Positions 53,599 through 64,000 of a DNA stretch of 64,000 bases are shown here, piece after piece (the first letter of the stretch is position 1; the number at the start of each line of letters is the position of its first letter). The notes beneath the pieces were generated by a model that searched no databases, was not told the DNA's origin, and saw only the letters and a list, made by a program, of their open reading frames with translations. The stretch is from Polychytrium aggregatum (lineage: Eukaryota > Chytridiomycota > Chytridiomycetes > Polychytriales), in NCBI RefSeq assembly GCF_025602895.1, contig NW_026516340.1, positions 1 through 64,000 on the forward strand, given 5' to 3'. The position numbers and the translations under genes were made by a program.

Positions 53599-56485
53599 AT
53601 GACCGGTAAGCCCCTGCTCTTGTGCTCCTCGCCGCCTCTCCTGCTGCTGCGTCTCGCCCGTCTTCGCCATCGCCATCGTCGTGATTCGTGTCCATCTACC
53701 GCCTTGCGTGATTCTCCTGACACACACCCCCGCCCGACTCTGGCCTCGGTTCTGTGGCCCACCCACCCGTCCTCCACCGTCTGCGACATGTCTCCGTCTC
53801 TGACCGTGCTCCTGCGCAAATCGCCATCCTTTGCCACCACAAGTAGACGCCACTGTAAGTTTGCCGGACGCATCAGCATCCGCTTCGCCGTGCGAGTTGC
53901 GGTCCAGCCTGGCTTCAGCAGCAGCAGTAGCAGCACCGGCCGCTCCCTTTTCCATTTTTCGGGGGCGAGCCGGTGCCTCCTTGGCCGGACTGCGAGGCCC
54001 TCGCTTGCCCTGAGGACTGCTCGATACAACATCGGAACAACGGCGTCTCGAGAACGTCATTGCCCAGCGGCGCTGCAACCGAGCTAGCATTCCGGATGCC
54101 GGTGGTGGAGGAGGAAAGCGCCCTTGGCCACACCCATGATGCGCTTTGGCTTTGGCGCTCGCTGCACGCTTCGGATCGCCATCAGCTCACACCCGCTCCG
54201 TCCGGCACTGGCTCCCTTCCCCGTGTGTCTAGGCCTCTGTTGTCAAGAAGAAGCTCAACGGCTTCGTTGGCTTCCACAACCTGCCCAACCAAGTCCACCG
54301 AAAGTCTATCAAGAAGGGCTTCCAGTTCACCCTCATGGTTGTTGGTACGGACCCTCGTTCGAACTGATGCGCGGCCTTTGCTACGACAGCCCCACCGACT
54401 GGCTGTGCCGCTTCTCCCGGATCCACACAGGATGCTAACAGATTGTCTTGCTCCCCTCCTCCAGGCGAGTCTGGCCTCGGAAAGTCGACCCTCGTCAACA
54501 CCATCTTCAACACCTCCCTGTACCCCAACAAGGAGACCGCCGAGCTGACCACCGAGACTCCCAAGACTGTCGAGATCCAGACCATCAGCGCTGGTGAGTC
54601 CTGATCCTCCAGCACAGTCTCCTTTCGATGGGCCGTGTGCTCAGTCTCGCCATCGTGTCGATCCTGCTCGACTGCCTGTGCATGTCTGCCCTCTTGTCTC
54701 CTGGCTGGGGCACACCGTTGCTCCGCTTGCATCCGATCGGCCTGGTCCTCGTCGTGGCCTAATCATCCGCGCGCCTCGGCTCAGATATCGAGGAGAACGG
54801 TGTCAAGCTCAAGCTCACCGTGATCGACACCCCCGGCTTTGGTGACTTTGTCAACAACGAGGAGAGCTGGAAGCCCATCCTCGACAACATCGAGGGCCGA
54901 TACGACGCCTACCTCGAGCAGGAGAACCGCGTCAACCGCAAGCGCACCGTCGACACTCGCGTCCATGCCTGCCTCTACTTCATTGCCCCCACCGGCCACT
55001 CGTAAGTCCATGTCCTGCATCGCGTCATTCATAAGGAGCGGTGTGAGTGAGTGTGTGCCCACGTTATCTGATAAGCACGTCGCCGCCTGCCAAACTCACA
55101 CCCCTGTCTCTGTCTTCAGCCTGAAGCCCCTTGACATTGAGTTCATGAAGCGACTGGCTCACCGTGTCAACCTGATCCCTGTCATTGCCAAGTCTGACAC
55201 CTTGACCGAGGACGAAATCAAGGCCTTCAAGATCCGAGTAAGTACCACGCACCGCCGCGTCTCGCCTGTTGATCGTTGCTGGTGATGTCCGTCCCCGAGC
55301 GTCGGCTTGTGTTGACAGCCCCTCCCTCTGTACAGATCCTGGAGGACATTGCCTACAACAAGATCCAGATCTACCAGCCGCCGATCTATGAGAACGACGA
55401 TCCCGAGACTCTCCAGGAGAACAGGGACATCATTGCCCGCATTCCCTTCGCCGTCGTCGGTTCCGACCGTGAGGTCGAGGTCAACGGCAAGAAGGTCCGT
55501 GGACGCAAGTACCCCTGGGGTGTCATTGAGGTCGATAACGAGGACCACTGCGACTTTGTCAAGCTCCGCCAGATGCTCGTCCGCACCCACATGGAGGAGC
55601 TCAAGGAGTACACCAACGAGGTGCTCTACGAGAGCTACCGTACCCAGAAGCTGGCCGATGGCGACTACGAAACCGCGACTCTCCAGAAGTAAGGATGCCT
55701 GCGAGCGAACCCGCACACTGGATTGCAATCTTGAGGCTGCCGCTGCCGCTGAGTTGTGCCTTGCGTCCGCTACTGCTTCGTTGGCGGCTCTCGGTCTCGT
55801 TGGCACTGTTGTTCCTCTTTCTTACTAACTCGATACTCCTTTGACTCAGCCCCCTGTCCAAGTTCGAGGAGGAGAAGCAGGCCCACGAGGCCAAGATGGC
55901 CAAGATGGAGGCTGAGATGAAGGCTGTCTTCCAGCAGAAGGTCGCCGAGAAGGAATCGAAGCTGAAGCAGTCAGAAGACGAGGTAAGCACGCGTGCACTT
56001 TTTTTTTGAACTTTCCTGCTGCTACCCGCCGCCCGATATCCGGATGCAGCCTCAGCAATTTGTGCACATCGCACATCGCACACCGCACATCGTACATCGC
56101 ACATCCTCACTCACATGGCCTGAACCGTCCGTCCTACTGCACCAACTAGCTCTACGCCCGTCACCGCGAGATGAAGGAGCAGCTCGAGAAGCAGCGCGCT
56201 GAGTTGGAGGACAAGAGAAGACGACTGGAGACTGGCCGCGGTGGTATGTGGAAGAAGATCATCAACTAGTCTTGCGATGGCTCTGATGCTGTCTGATCGC
56301 AGAGGCTCCTTCGCAGCCTCGTCACGGCCGCTCCTTTGCGATGTGGCCCCTCGCCCCAAGCCAAGCAACTCCAAGACCGTCCCGATCATTTTTCCCTTTC
56401 TCGCTCTTTACCATCTCGCTGTCTTTTCGTCCCTCCGTCTTGTGTCGTTGCAGATGCCGGCGGCAAGAAATGGTTCAAGGGTTAA
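53599..56485 (+). CDS. Septin (Cdc3/AspB-like group), ten coding exons
   Basis: Exons 53599-53605, 53847-53854, 54233-54344, 54465-54593, 54785-55001, 55120-55237, 55336-55688, 55850-55982, 56150-56243 and 56454-56485 join to 400 residues. The first two coding exons are only 7 and 8 nt and give MTDAT. A polybasic stretch ([20 protein letters not shown]) precedes the GTPase domain with P-loop [10 protein letters not shown]3 DTPGFGD and G4 AKSDT. The septin unique element includes [20 protein letters not shown] and [17 protein letters not shown]. The C-terminus is a coiled coil ([20 protein letters not shown], then [19 protein letters not shown]) and ends GGKKWFKG. Septins form hetero-oligomeric filaments at the cell cortex. 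The subgroup needs a phylogeny. Confidence 0.94.
56064..56105. repeat. Heptamer tandem repeat GCACATC x6
   Basis: Six copies, four perfect, in the intron between septin exons 8 and 9. The unit matches the TGCACAT array at 4480-4507 except for one base. Confidence 0.9.
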
Positions 56486-56909
56486 ATCCACTCCATGCTG
56501 CAGTCTTTTATACAACCTCCCACGCTTCCTTCCTTTGTTGCCAGCTCTGGCTTAACGATCAGGTTTTTGACTCTGATGTACTTAATATAGTCGTTCCCTC
56601 CCTTCCCACCTCTTGCTGCTTTTCCTCTTCTGTTTTTGAGCCGTTGTGCTGCACTCTTTCGCTCTCCTCCTCCCACCTTGGCATTGGGCGACCCCACCGT
56701 GTTCGTGTTCCCCTTCACTTTGGCTTTTTTGACCATTTCAACCGGCAACTACAACAAATACACAAAGGGACAATAGAATTCATGAAGCTTGGTTGTCCCG
56801 TCGGTTAACAGCGTAGCGTGCCTCTGGTTTTATTGCTGCAACGGTGGGGGGGCGATGTCGATGCCCGAGGACTTGTCTGCCGTTCAGCCGGCCAGCACAG
56901 CACCTCGTC
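56486..56909. other. Intergenic between convergent septin and coiled-coil genes
   Basis: T/C-rich 3' UTR sequence of the septin gene. No gene is seen. A Lys/Arg-rich frame on the minus strand (56748-56482) is an artefact of the pyrimidine-rich UTR. Confidence 0.45.
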
Positions 56910-59325
56910 TCATGGCTCGTGCACGATCGCTCGCTCGAATCTCAGATTCACGACAGGAACATTGTCGATATCTTCCTCGTCCTCGACCTGCACCACTTCG
57001 ATGTACTCCCTCGCTGCTGGTAACGTCTTGGGCTGGTATGCTAGCAGTCGTTGTATAGTTTCATCATCATCATCATCATCATCGTCGTCGTCGTCGTCGT
57101 CGTCATGGATGCTGTTGTCGCCATAGACATAAGCGCCGCTGTCGTCCTTACTGCTTTGACGACCGGTGAGGATGCCATAAACGTGGCTGTTGGTCCTTTG
57201 GCCGTGTTCATCTCGGTCGTCGTTGCCGCCTTTCAGGCCTTGCGGACCTATGCAGGAATGGCACATCCATAGATATACCCATATCCATTTCGGATGCACG
57301 GCACCTCATTGTCAGCAATCCCGATCGGGAGTCACAGTTCCCCTTCTCTCCACAGGTTTGCGATGGCACCGATTCTCACCTCCATCCTCAGTCAGGGGCG
57401 AGATTGTCTGTATCCCCGCTGTGTCCGTGGATTGGTTGCTCTGAGTCTGCCGAAGGGTCTTGAGAACGATTCGGTCATAGTACGAGAGGCCTGTGAGCTG
57501 GTGACCAGCGTCGCTGCCGGGCACGAACCTGCCGGACAGATAGACGGACTCGAGTCTGTGCTTGAGGTCCTCGATGGACGAGGCGGTGGCGGCTGTTTGC
57601 TGAGAGGTGCACTGGAACTCTGGCCTGTCGGATGATACGTTTTCTCCCGGCTCGGATGTGGGACGAGTCTCTGTGGCAAAACATCAGCCATGTAGGCCCG
57701 CACTCCATTAGCGGTGGGAAGGGAGCAAGCCAAGCGAGACTACAGCGCAAAGCCAAGTGAAATTACAGCGCAAAGCCAAGTGAAATTACAGCGCAAAGCC
57801 AAGTGAAATTACAGCGCAGATGAACAAATCTTGTCTCCACTCCCTCCTTATCGATCGCTGCGACCTGTACCAGCTGGTCTCACCTTTGCTGCCCTGTCTC
57901 CACTCCTCCAAGGCCTTTCGAAAATCTTCGCGAGAGGCTCGCTCGTCATAGGTCCCTTCGAGCAATAGTCCCCCGCCGTTGTCGCTGTCGCCGCCCTGGG
58001 CCAACCCTGCCTTGGGACCCATATGCTCGGCCGAGAGTGCCGCCCCGATCGGAGATGGGGTCTCGGGCTGTCCTGCGAGTAGAGCATGTGCCTGCTGCTG
58101 CCACGACTCGAGCGAATTGAGAAATGAGGGTTGGTGGTGGGATGGAGCTGGCTGGGCATGCTGCGGCGGAATCGGCGCCGGGCTCGAGCCTGGATCGATA
58201 GACTGGGTCGGAGCACTTTGTTCATCGGACGGGCCAGGCGTAACCAAGTAAGCTCGCCACTGTGGGAGGGCAATGGATGGCAAGGATCCATATTCAGTCG
58301 AATTCTGCTCCCCCCCCCTTCTTCCCTTACTTTGAGGCACTCCTCCTTCCACACCCCGATTGATTTATGCACCAAATCAGGGCGTGGGAAACCCATTGGG
58401 TGCTCGCTTTGATACTCACCATGCGCGGCCCGCTTGGTGCCGGCTCCCTCGGCGGATCCGGGGCTCTGCCTGTGGTCGCTGGGTTCATGTGGGGCTCGCC
58501 CATGTCCGGTGCGATCGAGATGGACTTTGATGTCCCGGTCAGTGCCTCGGCTTGCTGCGACCGGCCTGCTGACTGAACAACGGCCTTTGGCGGCCGCTGC
58601 GGCTTCTCGGCTTGGAGCTGGAGGGCCTCCTTGAGCTTGATGCTGTGTCGATCGGCTGGGCGAGATGTATGCGAGTATGTATGTTTGTATGTATGTATAT
58701 GTTTGCGGGGGGGGGAGTGCGGAGGGAGAGACACTCAGTGATCATAGCACCAAGTGAGCCAGGAAGAAGCGGGGCAGCATGGTTGTTTGCCCTGATCACC
58801 GCCGACCACTCTGAGAGATTCGCTCCCCCCCCCTATTACCTTCGTCGCCCACGCCGCGAAACTTTTTCTTCTTCAGATTGGCATTCTTCTTCGCGAGCAC
58901 GTCATGGGCATAGCTCTTCAAGGACCCTGAAGTCGGCAATCCGCCCCTCCACGTTGATTCTTGTCCTCTTGCATTCCCCCCCACCACCACCACCACCACC
59001 ACATACAAAGAATTGGAGTCAGCAGACACGAGTTTGAGCGTGGCAGTGATAGCGGGAGGTGGGAGACCCAAACAGTCCGGCCTACTACCGCGCAGGAGCA
59101 GAATGGATCTGTGATGGAGAGGACAGCAATCGGGACCTACTGTCGCTTCTCCTTTTGCTTCGCCAACGAGTCGCGCAGGGCCGCGAGCCGCTCTTCCATG
59201 CGCTGATTGTCCAGCTGAAGCTTCTCGACTTCGGTGAGCCTGTAATAGGATATCCAAGACGCAGGTCCGAGAATGAGTCCAAGGGCAGTGTTAAAGTCGA
59301 TGTCCACGACCGAGATCCATTCCAT
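56910..59325 (-). CDS. Coiled-coil protein, tentatively ZBBX-like (flagellum-associated?)
   Basis: Seven phase-compatible exons (59325-59141, 59108-59089, 58926-58840, 58655-58420, 58259-57884, 57670-57380, 57238-56910) give 507 residues. The N-terminus has a helix likely to coil (VEKLQLDNQRMEERLAALRD then SLAKQKEKR), followed by a Lys-rich segment (NANLKKKKFRGVGDEA) and IKLKEALQLQAEKPQRPP. The middle is disordered Pro/Ser/Gln with SFLNSLESWQQQAHALLAG and GTYDERASREDFRKALEEWR, a short motif that recalls ZBBX-type ciliary proteins. The C-terminal part has TGLSYYDRIVLKTLRQTQS and an acidic end with 14 consecutive Asp. The exon set is well supported by phase; the family link is weak. The 20 nt second exon is inferred from phase only. 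Confidence 0.7.
57061..57104. repeat. TCA/TCG trinucleotide run coding poly-Asp
   Basis: ATC/GTC triplets in tandem on the plus strand encode 14 consecutive aspartates in the last exon of the minus-strand coiled-coil protein. Confidence 0.9.
57727..57818. repeat. 23-bp minisatellite x4
   Basis: Three near-perfect copies and one diverged copy of a 23 bp unit starting AAGCCAAGTGAAATTACAG lie in an intron of the coiled-coil gene (57671-57883). Confidence 0.9.
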
Positions 59326-60541
59326 TCCCCTCCCCCCTCTCCAGCCCGTGAGAAAGTGGTGTCGACTCGAGTCGTCATCGAAGGATGGCGCGGCGTGCCA
59401 ACCGAGCATGCCATTGGGCGTGTGCCAACGTACTTTTTGGGTTTATCGCCACTGTGTGTTCGAAAAGTGTTTGGCTGGACAGGTGTCGCAGATTTGGTTT
59501 CTCTGGGCTTCATGGCAATCTGGGATTCAACAGCGAGGCGATAGATACCGGGATTTGAAAGATCGAGAGCGATGCACGATGGAGATGGGGACGTTTGGGA
59601 CGGGGAGCGTCCAAATGGATCAAGCAGCCCAGACAATCAGGCGCCATTTCAAAATGATGGAGAGGCCAATCATGTCATGCATGAGCACGAAGGGGGAGGA
59701 GTCATCGACAAGCGGCTGCGATCAGACATCATTCCCGTGTTATGCCGATAGGAGCTGCACCACGAAGGAGGATGCTTTAGCCGTGGTCGACGGATGCTTT
59801 CTGCTCTGGATCTCAAACGGGCGTTCACACTCAGATACGTAAAAACTGTATTCCGATACGAACAGGGTGTCCCGCTCTCTCTTGGAAGAGATGTATAGCG
59901 AGAGACAGTTGCTGAGGGCGGCAGCCAAGGTGAGGTACATCAAAACTGTCGTGGTCCGGTTCGATTCGCAGAGCTCATGACCAGACAATCGGCGAAAAGA
60001 GAAGATTCCGGGATCAAGAAATTGGTGTATGGTTGTGAGGGGGGGGTAGAGGGAGGGTAAAAGTGCAAGATATGGATATCTGTGCAAGATATAGGCCTGA
60101 GGCAAGGCAAAGGAAAAAGCAAAAGCGTTCCAAAACAGTGTGACAACGAGGGAGTGCATGGCGGGAGCAAGTCCAGGCGCAAAGGGGGGGGGCACGCACC
60201 ACCAGAGGCGGAAGAAAAGGGAAACGGGCGATAGAAGGAGGCACAGCACCGGTGATGATGGTAAGCAAACAGGAGCTACGGAAGCGAACGGGTGAGGTCA
60301 GTGCGGGAAGTGGTGAGTGAAATGACAACGGAGCAATGCAGAGGGGCGAGTGGTGGCTATTGAGCATGGTATGCATGTCGCTATGGAGCAAGGAGTCGGT
60401 AGTACGTGCAGATGGGCGGTCGGGGCGAGCCGCAGATTGTCCAGCGCGGAGAAGTGCTGCATCCAGACGCTGGCGTCGGGGCTGAAGCTGAGGGAGGCAG
60501 CCGGACGAAAAGTGCAGGTAGAGGCGCTCAGGGGAGGCAAC
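59326..60541. other. Intergenic region with one doubtful frame
   Basis: The region holds the promoter of the coiled-coil gene and the 3' UTR of the F-box gene. The frame at 59740-60249 is listed separately with low confidence. Confidence 0.35.
59740..60249 (-). CDS. Possible small membrane protein
   Basis: A 169-codon frame with two hydrophobic segments (HSLVVTLFWNAFAFSFALP and TTVLMYLTLAAALSNCLSL) and a charged C-terminus (SSKRERDTLFVSEYSF). The composition after the first helix looks protein-like, but there is no family match and no splice or promoter support. Confidence 0.25.
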   Translation of the reverse strand: MLCLLLSPVSLFFRLWWCVPPPFAPGLAPAMHSLVVTLFWNAFAFSFALPQAYILHRYPYLALLPSLYPPLTTIHQFLDPGIFSFRRLSGHELCESNRTTTVLMYLTLAAALSNCLSLYISSKRERDTLFVSEYSFYVSECERPFEIQSRKHPSTTAKASSFVVQLLSA

Positions 60542-62094
60542 CTAGTTCGGGAAGGCCTTTTCGATTGCGGCTTCAAGGTCGTCGTGTTTCTTGAATAAGT
60601 ACAGCCGACCACAGGACTTGCGGAGAGCCATGCACCTCTCGAGGTTGAGGCACCGCAGTTGCTTGAGTCGCTGGACAAGATAGCGCACCAGCTTCTCGGT
60701 GACCCAGGGAGCGCCTCTGAGATCGATCGAGATCAAATGCGGGCAGTTGTCGGCGACAGCGAGCAGCCCGTCTGCGGGAGAGATCTCAATTTGAGTGAGA
60801 TAGGGCTGCACGCGATAGGCGATGCCCGAGAGATATTCGCCGGTCTCGACAATGTAGACGTCCGAGGAGACGATGCAGTCTCCGAGGTGGAGCACCTTGA
60901 GATTTGGGCAGTTCTCGGCAAGCTGCACAAGGGAGGATGCCGACACCTCGATTCCCTTTACGACCGGAGAGCACTGCCGGGAGCCAACGGTGCTGAGGAG
61001 ACGGTCTCGTTCTTTCAGTGCGACATCCGACACGGCTGATCCAAAGGTGTGGACCGTGATGATGCTGTCTTCGAGCTCGACAAAGGGCACTCCGCCGTCG
61101 ATGCCTGCCGACAAAGGCACTTCGGGAGGCTCCGCTGCGTCCACGACGGGTACAGACCAGTCAAAGGCGTCAAAGGCCGTGTGACTATGGGAGGCATACG
61201 TGGGCGGGTATGGGTGAAGTCCCAGGATAGGCGACGTGTCGGCAAAAAAGCCTGGATCGGTGCTGCTGGAGGGCAGCGACATGTTTGGCATGATGTGAGG
61301 AATGATCGGGGTGGCGTGGGCAGACATTGCGCTGCCGCTGGCGACGTTGGGGCTGTTTGACAGAAAGAGGGATGGGGCTTGGAAAACGCTCGAGAGACGA
61401 AAGTTGCGAGAGCGGAAGGCTCCGAAATAGCTCCGGTAGAGGAGCAATGACAGATTGTTGCTGTTGACTACCAGTGAAGTCGGCAGCACCGGGATGAGAA
61501 CGGAGTCGATCGAGGGTTTGGAGTTGAGCGACAAATCAATGACCTGGTGTTTGGATCGGCGCCGGGCGGGTCGAGGGCCGAGAATAAAAGCCAGATGGGC
61601 GGCACGGGGTCAGTAAAGGATGCGAATGTGTGGAAACGCCGACGGTGGTGTGCAGCGGGCCATAGGATGAGCAGCAGCAACAACAGCAACAGCAACAACA
61701 GCAGCCGTGGGCTAAGAAGGCTCACCTGGACGAACTTGCCGTACTGCTTGGCGGGGTGGGTGGCCAGCAAGATGTGGAACTGAGCCCATGAGAACGTCGA
61801 CAAAAAGTGCGGCGCCCGGTAGATAAGTGGGCGGGTGCACACGTAGAGCGATTTGCATGTGGCCGAGGCCGCAACCCAGTCGGAGCAGTCGTTGACGTAG
61901 AGCAGGATGTAGGTCAGGACCTCGTTGGGCAGGGTCTGGAGCGGCGACAAGGCCGCCAGGTCGAGATGCGAGCCGTGCCGCAGCCGAGGATACGACACAG
62001 ACGACGGCACCGACCGGGTCGGCAGAGTCGACAGAGACGAGGGCAGCATTGGCGAGTCTTGGGACGAGAGCAGGGCTCGCTTCCTATGGAGCAT
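60542..62094 (-). CDS. F-box / leucine-rich-repeat protein
   Basis: Two exons (62094-61726 and 61543-60542, phase 0) give 456 residues. An F-box lies at about residues 50-95: LQTLPNEVLTYILLYVNDCS then SATCKSLYVCTRPLIYRAPH. A variable linker of about 200 residues follows. The C-terminal 150 residues form leucine-rich repeats (LAENCPNLKVLHLGDCIVSS; VADNCPHLISIDLRGAPWVT; RLKQLRCLNLERCMAL). F-box proteins bind Skp1 and bring substrates to SCF ubiquitin ligases; the LRRs would choose the substrate, which is unknown. The start at 62094 (MLHRKRALLSSQ) precedes the F-box; the frame extends further but becomes low complexity. The intron contains a CAA/CAG run. Confidence 0.88.
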
Positions 62095-63522
<1,428 letters not shown>

Positions 63523-63575
63523 AGTGCGAGTCGATCAGCTGTGTATTTATGGGAAATTGCGCTTTTGGGTCCCAC

Positions 63576-63581
63576 AATAAA
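63576..63581 (+). terminator. Polyadenylation signal AATAAA
   Basis: A perfect AATAAA 54 bp after the ubiquitin-eS31 stop codon. Confidence 0.6.
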
Positions 63582-63598
63582 GTGCTTTCTACGTAGTT

Positions 63599-63682
63599 GT
63601 GCTTGCTGATGTGCTTGCTGATGTGCTTGCTGATATGCGTGCTGATATGCGTGCTGATGTGCTGCTGATGTGCTGCTGATAT
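63599..63682. repeat. 12-bp tandem repeat GTGCTTGCTGAT
   Basis: About seven imperfect copies of a 11-12 bp unit directly after the polyadenylation signal of the ubiquitin gene. Confidence 0.9.
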
Positions 63683-64000
63683 ATGGGTCCCCGATGAGTT
63701 GTGTCTCGGCGTGCTTGCCTGCATCGTGCCTCCATCTCAGCAACAGTTGTTCCTTGGCTTGGTCTGCATGGGAATGGGATGGATGCAATGCCACGGCCCT
63801 GTCGACTCATGGTGCGTCCTGGTCGAGTGCAAGTGCAACAGCATTGTGAAGCTGCTGTCTTCTCCATGCGCTGCGTCCCGTCTCTTCCCTGATCTCTGAG
63901 ATTTCCTTGCGTTCGACCGGTGCCTCCGTCCCTCGGATCTGTATCGCCGACTCTTGGCCCGCATCCATGTCATCCACCGAGCACAGCGAGACCAGAAAGC

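Larger units (their letters stand above)
63523..64000. other. 3' UTR of ubiquitin gene and tandem repeat; no gene seen
   Basis: AATAAA lies at 63576-63581. A 12 bp unit repeat (GTGCTTGCTGAT and variants) follows at 63599-63682. Short frames to the window end show no domain. Confidence 0.5.

Noticed and set aside
51912-54032. 706-codon minus-strand frame
   Set aside because: It runs antisense through septin exons and across the divergent promoter, with low-complexity Arg/Cys/Pro content. The real gene on that strand is the different frame at 51397-52224.

Overview
The window is nuclear DNA of a zoosporic (chytrid-type) fungus. Genes are closely spaced, on both strands, and broken by many short GT-AG introns (mostly about 80-200 bp). 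There are no operons or bacterial signals. Two things point to an early-diverging flagellated fungus: a complete intraflagellar transport gene (IFT81), and a gene set that mixes fungal families (KCH1-type potassium channel, MATA-type HMG box, septin, Mog1) with families rare in Dikarya (ferroportin, a 7TM-RGS receptor, glycyl-tRNA synthetase with a WHEP domain). The species cannot be named from sequence alone.

Layout, left to right. 1-1244 (-): 3' part of an unrecognised multi-pass membrane protein with apparent frame breaks. 1626-4405 (+): zinc membrane dipeptidase. 4997-5425 (+): myosin essential light chain-like EF-hand protein. 6374-8923 (-): nodulin-like major facilitator transporter. 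11133-12247 (+): secreted, probably GPI-anchored protein. 13494-15153 (+): guanylate-binding-protein-like GTPase. 15606-16685 (-): hypothetical protein with a Pro-Val repeat. 18336-18917 (-): C2H2 zinc-finger protein. 20573-23018 (+): ferroportin. 23478-25031 (-): HMG-box protein. 26878-28700 (+): KCH1-like channel. 29250-30424 (+): Mog1. 30673-33620 (-): glycyl-tRNA synthetase. 35013-36080 (+): LIM protein. 36578-40194 (-): Ecdysoneless/SGT1. 40577-42501 (+): 7TM-RGS protein. 43240-47167 (+): IFT81. 47304-48668 (-): mitochondrial uS4. 49506-50230 (+): hypothetical. 51397-52224 (-): single-pass membrane protein. 53599-56485 (+): septin. 56910-59325 (-): coiled-coil protein, tentatively ZBBX-like. 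59740-60249 (-): doubtful small membrane protein. 60542-62094 (-): F-box/LRR protein. 63046-63522 (+): ubiquitin-eS31 fusion.

The genes are a mixture of housekeeping, signalling, cytoskeletal and transport functions, with no sign of a cluster for one pathway. Several neighbours are convergent with short gaps (IFT81/uS4m, Mog1/GlyRS, LIM/ECD, ferroportin/HMG). The long gene-free stretches are mostly divergent promoters rich in GC, pyrimidine tracts and minisatellites. Exon structures were built by hand by matching splice sites to reading frame and protein family. Where a junction could not be closed this is stated. No CRISPR array, transposon, tRNA or rRNA gene was recognised.
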